DNA of 9,771 nucleotides. It comes from CAZWHE01 sp964633825 (lineage in GTDB: Bacteria; Planctomycetota; B15-G4; CAYZWU01). Shown here piece by piece: positions 7,333 through 9,771 of the stretch (position 1 is its first letter; each line of letters opens with the position of its first letter). A program made the translations under genes and the position numbers. The notes beneath the pieces are model-generated. The model was not told the origin of the DNA and ran no database searches. It saw only the letters and a list, made by a program, of their open reading frames with translations. The stretch is from contig CAZWHE010000149.1 of the NCBI GenBank assembly GCA_964633825.1, forward strand, positions 1 to 9,771, read 5' to 3'.

Positions 7333-7370
7333 TTTACGAGAAAAAGAAAAACCCTCACTTGTAGCGCCCA

Positions 7371-7982
7371 TCAAGCACGGCGTCCTTCGAGCAGAAGCCG
7401 GCCCACATGGGCGATCAATCGCCTGCGGTTCTCAACGGTGAGCAGCTTCATCTCACGGCCGATGTTGGCCACCGTACCCAGGCCGATGACGGCCCAGGCC
7501 AGCAGGATCTCATCCGGCCTTTGGCTTTTGGCTCTCCCGTCTTTCGAAAAGACCGATTCGCCATGAGCCTTGATCTGCTGATGAATAAAACGGTGAAACC
7601 GCTCGAACATGTTTTTCAGCGTCCTCCGTATCTGAGGATCGTCGGTCTCGCTCAGGCCTGCAAACACGATGCGGTAGAGACCGAACTCTCCGTGATGCCG
7701 GGCTTCATAGTCGAGAATTCGCTCGGCAATGCTGCTGTTCGAATTATTCTCTTCGAGCATTCCCTGCCAAATGGCCGTCGACAGATCGTATACGTAATCG
7801 ATCGAAGCCAGAAACATCGCTTTCTTGTCGGGCCAGAGACGATAGAGAATGTTCTCACGAACCCGGCAGCGCTTCGCCAATTCCGCCGTGGTTGTCCGGC
7901 GGTACCCGAGCTTTGCGAAGACCCGGCCGATAATGGGCAGGAGTTGTTTTCGTTTCTGTTCGCTCTGGTTTGGACGAGGCAT
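7371..7982 (-). CDS. TetR/AcrR-family transcriptional regulator
   Basis: The 203-residue length is typical of the family. The N-terminal domain holds a TetR-type helix-turn-helix, with TTTAELAKRCRVRENILYRL at about 30-49 followed by WPDKKAMFLASI (50-61), the counterpart of the usual YxxFxxKxxLF ending. The C-terminal two thirds (EARHHGEFGLYRIVFAGLSE and onward) form the variable ligand-binding and dimerisation part, so the inducer cannot be guessed. I chose the ATG at 7982. A TTG at 8021 would extend it by 13 residues but lies inside the operator and at or beyond the predicted transcription start. The ribosome-binding site is weak. A strong promoter overlapped by a palindrome predicts autorepression, and a matching palindrome in front of the TPR gene predicts that gene as a target. 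Confidence 0.92.
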   Translation of the reverse strand: MPRPNQSEQKRKQLLPIIGRVFAKLGYRRTTTAELAKRCRVRENILYRLWPDKKAMFLASIDYVYDLSTAIWQGMLEENNSNSSIAERILDYEARHHGEFGLYRIVFAGLSETDDPQIRRTLKNMFERFHRFIHQQIKAHGESVFSKDGRAKSQRPDEILLAWAVIGLGTVANIGREMKLLTVENRRRLIAHVGRLLLEGRRA

Positions 7983-8012
7983 AATTGATCCGAATTCGTC
8001 AACAGCTCTATT

Positions 8013-8030
8013 TGTAAGCAACCACTTACA
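8013..8030. promoter_or_regulatory. Predicted TetR operator at the tetR promoter
   Basis: TGTAAGC-N4-ACTTACA, differing from the copy at 7315-7332 by one arm base and the central four. It covers the region from the last base of the -10 box past the predicted start site, where a bound repressor would block initiation. Confidence 0.75.
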
Positions 8031-8057
8031 TTATATCGCGAACTCTCAGCCCGTCAA
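8030..8057 (-). promoter_or_regulatory. Promoter of the tetR gene
   Basis: On the minus strand TTGACG (8057-8052), 16 bases, then a perfect TATAAT (8035-8030). Transcription would begin near 8023, about 40 bases before the ATG at 7982. This is the best promoter match in the window. Confidence 0.7.
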
Positions 8058-8082
8058 TTCACAAATTCACTTTTTTTACGGC

Positions 8083-8099
8083 AAAAACCCCTGTCAGGG
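8083..8099 (-). terminator. Weak candidate terminator of the glycosidase-like gene
   Basis: On the minus strand CCCT (8099-8096) pairs with AGGG (8092-8089) across a 3-nt loop, followed one base later by five T (8087-8083). The stem is short and overlaps the TGA stop codon, so efficiency is doubtful. Confidence 0.3.
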
Positions 8100-9770
8100 C
8101 TGGATCACCATGTCGCTCACCTCGGATTGAGGGCCTTCGCGGCCCGTCACGGTCTCGAGGGCCGCCACCTTGTAATGGCCGCAGGCCTGAGGCGACATGT
8201 CCCACCACTCGCTCGTTTCCTTTCCATCCACGTCGGCGACCCAGACGAAATCGCCGCCGGGGTGTGTCTCGCGGTAGATGCGGTAACCCGCCACATCGTA
8301 CTCGGAGCCGCTTGTGGGCCAGACGAGCTTGGTGTATCCCGTGGAGGTATAAATGTAGGCCGTGGGCTTCCCCACCTGCGCCGGAAGGACCGTATCGAGA
8401 GCCGAGGCCAAAGCAGCCGCGCCCACGCGCGGCCTGGCGACGATGTAGACTGGCGACCCGGAGAGATCGACATCGAAGCCCGATACGCCGCCCAGGTCGA
8501 TTCCGTTGCCCTCGATATCGAAGGCCGCCACCTGGGCATCAGGCGTCATGGCAATCCCGGTGAGGAGAGCCTGGGGAAAGTCGTAATCCGCGTTCCAGAT
8601 CACGGCCACGATCGGCCCTCTCGGATTCGCCTCCCCTTCGGCGGGGACGCTCCCCTGGAGCGAGCCCGACCACCCGCCCTGTAAGCCTCTCTCGGCCGGC
8701 GAAGAGCCGCTCCCGGGCCGGCGAAGCGGATAAGCTTCGAAGAGGTGGGCGCGCACGTCGGGCGCCGGCGCGGCAAGGGGGAGGTCCTGGGGTTGAATCT
8801 CGCGGAGATAGGCCGGGACGGGGCCGAGCCGCGCCGTCATGGCCGCGTAGGCGGTGACGGCCACGCTTCCCGTCCGGTCGAACTCCGTCATGCTGTTGCT
8901 TCCGGTCTGGTTCATCTTGGGGTAGGGCGCCAGCGTGAACTGGAAAACCTTGTCCACCCCCTTCGCCAGGGAGATGATGTAGGTCCGAACGAGCCACTCC
9001 CCCACCTCGCGCAGCCTGTCGATGTTTCCGCTCATGCCTTCATATTGCTGCAGGTCGCCGGCTTTGTGCATATGGGGCACGTCGGTGTAGTTCCGGACGA
9101 GGCACCAGCCCACCTCCTTCACCCAGTAGGGCCTGTCGTCGGGATCCCCCGTCTGGCCGGCGTCGGCGATCACCGAGAGCGCCTCGTCGATGTTCAGCTC
9201 GTAAGAAACACGGCTGGCCGTCGGGCCGGGATCGATCTCGGGATATCCTTTCTGGTGGAATTCTTCTCCGGTCCCGCCGCCCGATAAATTATACATGTAG
9301 TAGTGATGGGTCACCGCCTCGACGGAGTCGTAGGCCCCGGGAACACCGACCAGAAAGTCTCTGAGCCACTCGCGCCACTGCCCGCCGTCGTTGTACAGGA
9401 CGACGAAGGAGCTCCCCGCCGGCCCGGCCACGTTGATGGGCGCCTGCAGGCCGGGGGCGTGGCTCGCCGTCTCGGCGCGCATGAAGAACTCGTAATATTC
9501 GATCGGTTCATACGTGCCGAGCCAGGGATGGTCGGTCTCGTTCTCGATCTCGTACCAGACGATCTGCTCCGCTCCCGGGTCGTCGAAGCGGTCGTACATG
9601 GCGGCGAGAAAGGCTTCGTAATACGGCCACTGGTCCGGAGCCGGTATTTTCTTCCCCCCAGAGGTCTGCACCGTGTCGATCCAGGTCGGAAGAGCGGCCG
9701 TGTTGGCCACGGTCATAATCCCGTGTGCCGATCCGAGGTAAGGCGCCATGGGATTCCAGTGGAAACCGCC
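8094..9770 (-). CDS. Clan GH-A-like glycoside hydrolase with C-terminal Fn3-like domain (5' partial)
   Basis: The frame is open to the right edge (it reads GGFHWNP before the Met at 9749), so the true N-terminus is outside the window. Numbering from that Met, residues about 1-310 look like the second half of a TIM-barrel glycosidase. WYEIENETD (65-73) fits the clan-A 'NE' acid/base motif with Glu71, and YWVKEVGW (208-215) fits the nucleophile strand with Glu212, about 140 residues later. THHYY (147-151) and KVFQFTLAPY (267-276) fit further barrel strands. Residues about 330-345 and 379-460 look like a beta domain (HLFEAY, IVAVIWNADYD), split by a GC-rich insert. The last 80 residues (YTKLVWPTSGSEYDVAGYRI and onward) resemble a fibronectin-III domain. 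Substrate and exact GH family cannot be told from the sequence. It lies upstream of tetR in the same direction, and export is expected but the signal peptide would be outside. Confidence 0.75.
   Translation of the reverse strand, partial: GGFHWNPMAPYLGSAHGIMTVANTAALPTWIDTVQTSGGKKIPAPDQWPYYEAFLAAMYDRFDDPGAEQIVWYEIENETDHPWLGTYEPIEYYEFFMRAETASHAPGLQAPINVAGPAGSSFVVLYNDGGQWREWLRDFLVGVPGAYDSVEAVTHHYYMYNLSGGGTGEEFHQKGYPEIDPGPTASRVSYELNIDEALSVIADAGQTGDPDDRPYWVKEVGWCLVRNYTDVPHMHKAGDLQQYEGMSGNIDRLREVGEWLVRTYIISLAKGVDKVFQFTLAPYPKMNQTGSNSMTEFDRTGSVAVTAYAAMTARLGPVPAYLREIQPQDLPLAAPAPDVRAHLFEAYPLRRPGSGSSPAERGLQGGWSGSLQGSVPAEGEANPRGPIVAVIWNADYDFPQALLTGIAMTPDAQVAAFDIEGNGIDLGGVSGFDVDLSGSPVYIVARPRVGAAALASALDTVLPAQVGKPTAYIYTSTGYTKLVWPTSGSEYDVAGYRIYRETHPGGDFVWVADVDGKETSEWWDMSPQACGHYKVAALETVTGREGPQSEVSDMVIQP
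8615..8730. repeat. GC-rich in-frame insert with small hairpins and a direct repeat
   Basis: This stretch encodes a Gly/Ser/Pro/Arg-rich run of roughly 38 residues between HLFEAYP and RGPIVAVIWN. It contains an 11-nt direct repeat GGCCGGCGAAG (8694-8704 and 8716-8726), a perfect 6-bp hairpin CGCTCC/GGAGCG (8648-8662) and a CCCC/GGGG stem (8633-8646). It is richer in GC than the flanking gene. It may be a palindromic element that keeps the frame, or a species-specific linker. Confidence 0.45.
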
Positions 9771-9771
9771 T

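Noticed and set aside
7284..7358. Extended N-terminus of the TPR protein from the ATG at 7358
   Set aside because: It would put 25 charged residues before the signal sequence and translate through the operator; the site with a good ribosome-binding sequence is at 7283.
7371..8021. TTG start at 8021 for the TetR gene
   Set aside because: It lies inside the predicted operator and at or upstream of the likely transcription start; the ATG at 7982 gives a normal TetR N-terminus.

Overview
The window looks like a chromosomal segment from an uncultured, GC-rich environmental bacterium. The gene content fits Planctomycetota, another PVC-type phylum, or a similar phylum known mostly from metagenomes. 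Three things point that way. There is a Ser/Thr kinase fused through one membrane segment to a formylglycine-generating-enzyme (FGE)-like domain. There is a secreted right-handed beta-helix protein with an anchor-Q-like tail. There is a large secreted glycosidase-like protein ending in a fibronectin-III-like domain. This assignment is inference; no rRNA or other marker gene is present. I see no tRNA, rRNA, CRISPR array, transposase or phage gene.

Layout. Plus strand: the 3' part of a secreted beta-helix protein (2-1504, cut by the left edge), then a 191-base gap holding two abutting stem-loops, then the kinase/FGE-like receptor (1696-4530). A convergent intergenic region (4531-4662) carries a 90-nt dyad with 23-nt arms. 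Minus strand, read right to left: a partial clan-A-like glycoside hydrolase (8094 to the right edge), a TetR-family regulator (7371-7982), an exported TPR protein (6195-7283) and an AlgE-type outer-membrane beta-barrel (4663-6048).

How the genes may work together. The clearest regulatory signal is a near-identical 18-bp palindrome, TGTAAGY-N4-ACTTACA. One copy lies over the -10/start region of a strong tetR promoter and one lies just upstream of the TPR gene. This predicts a self-repressing TetR that also controls the TPR gene and perhaps the barrel gene. The barrel also has its own candidate promoter and a leader with two inverted repeats. The cell-surface theme (beta-helix, barrel, glycosidase-like protein, membrane kinase) would suit polysaccharide handling or surface sensing, but no substrate can be read from the sequence.

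Points that stand out: the FGE-like domain lacks the first of the two catalytic cysteines; the glycosidase-like gene carries a GC-rich in-frame insert built of small hairpins and a direct repeat; the beta-helix has a regular ladder of GGGI-x-C turns; and the 90-nt dyad looks like a dispersed repeat or structured RNA rather than an ordinary terminator.
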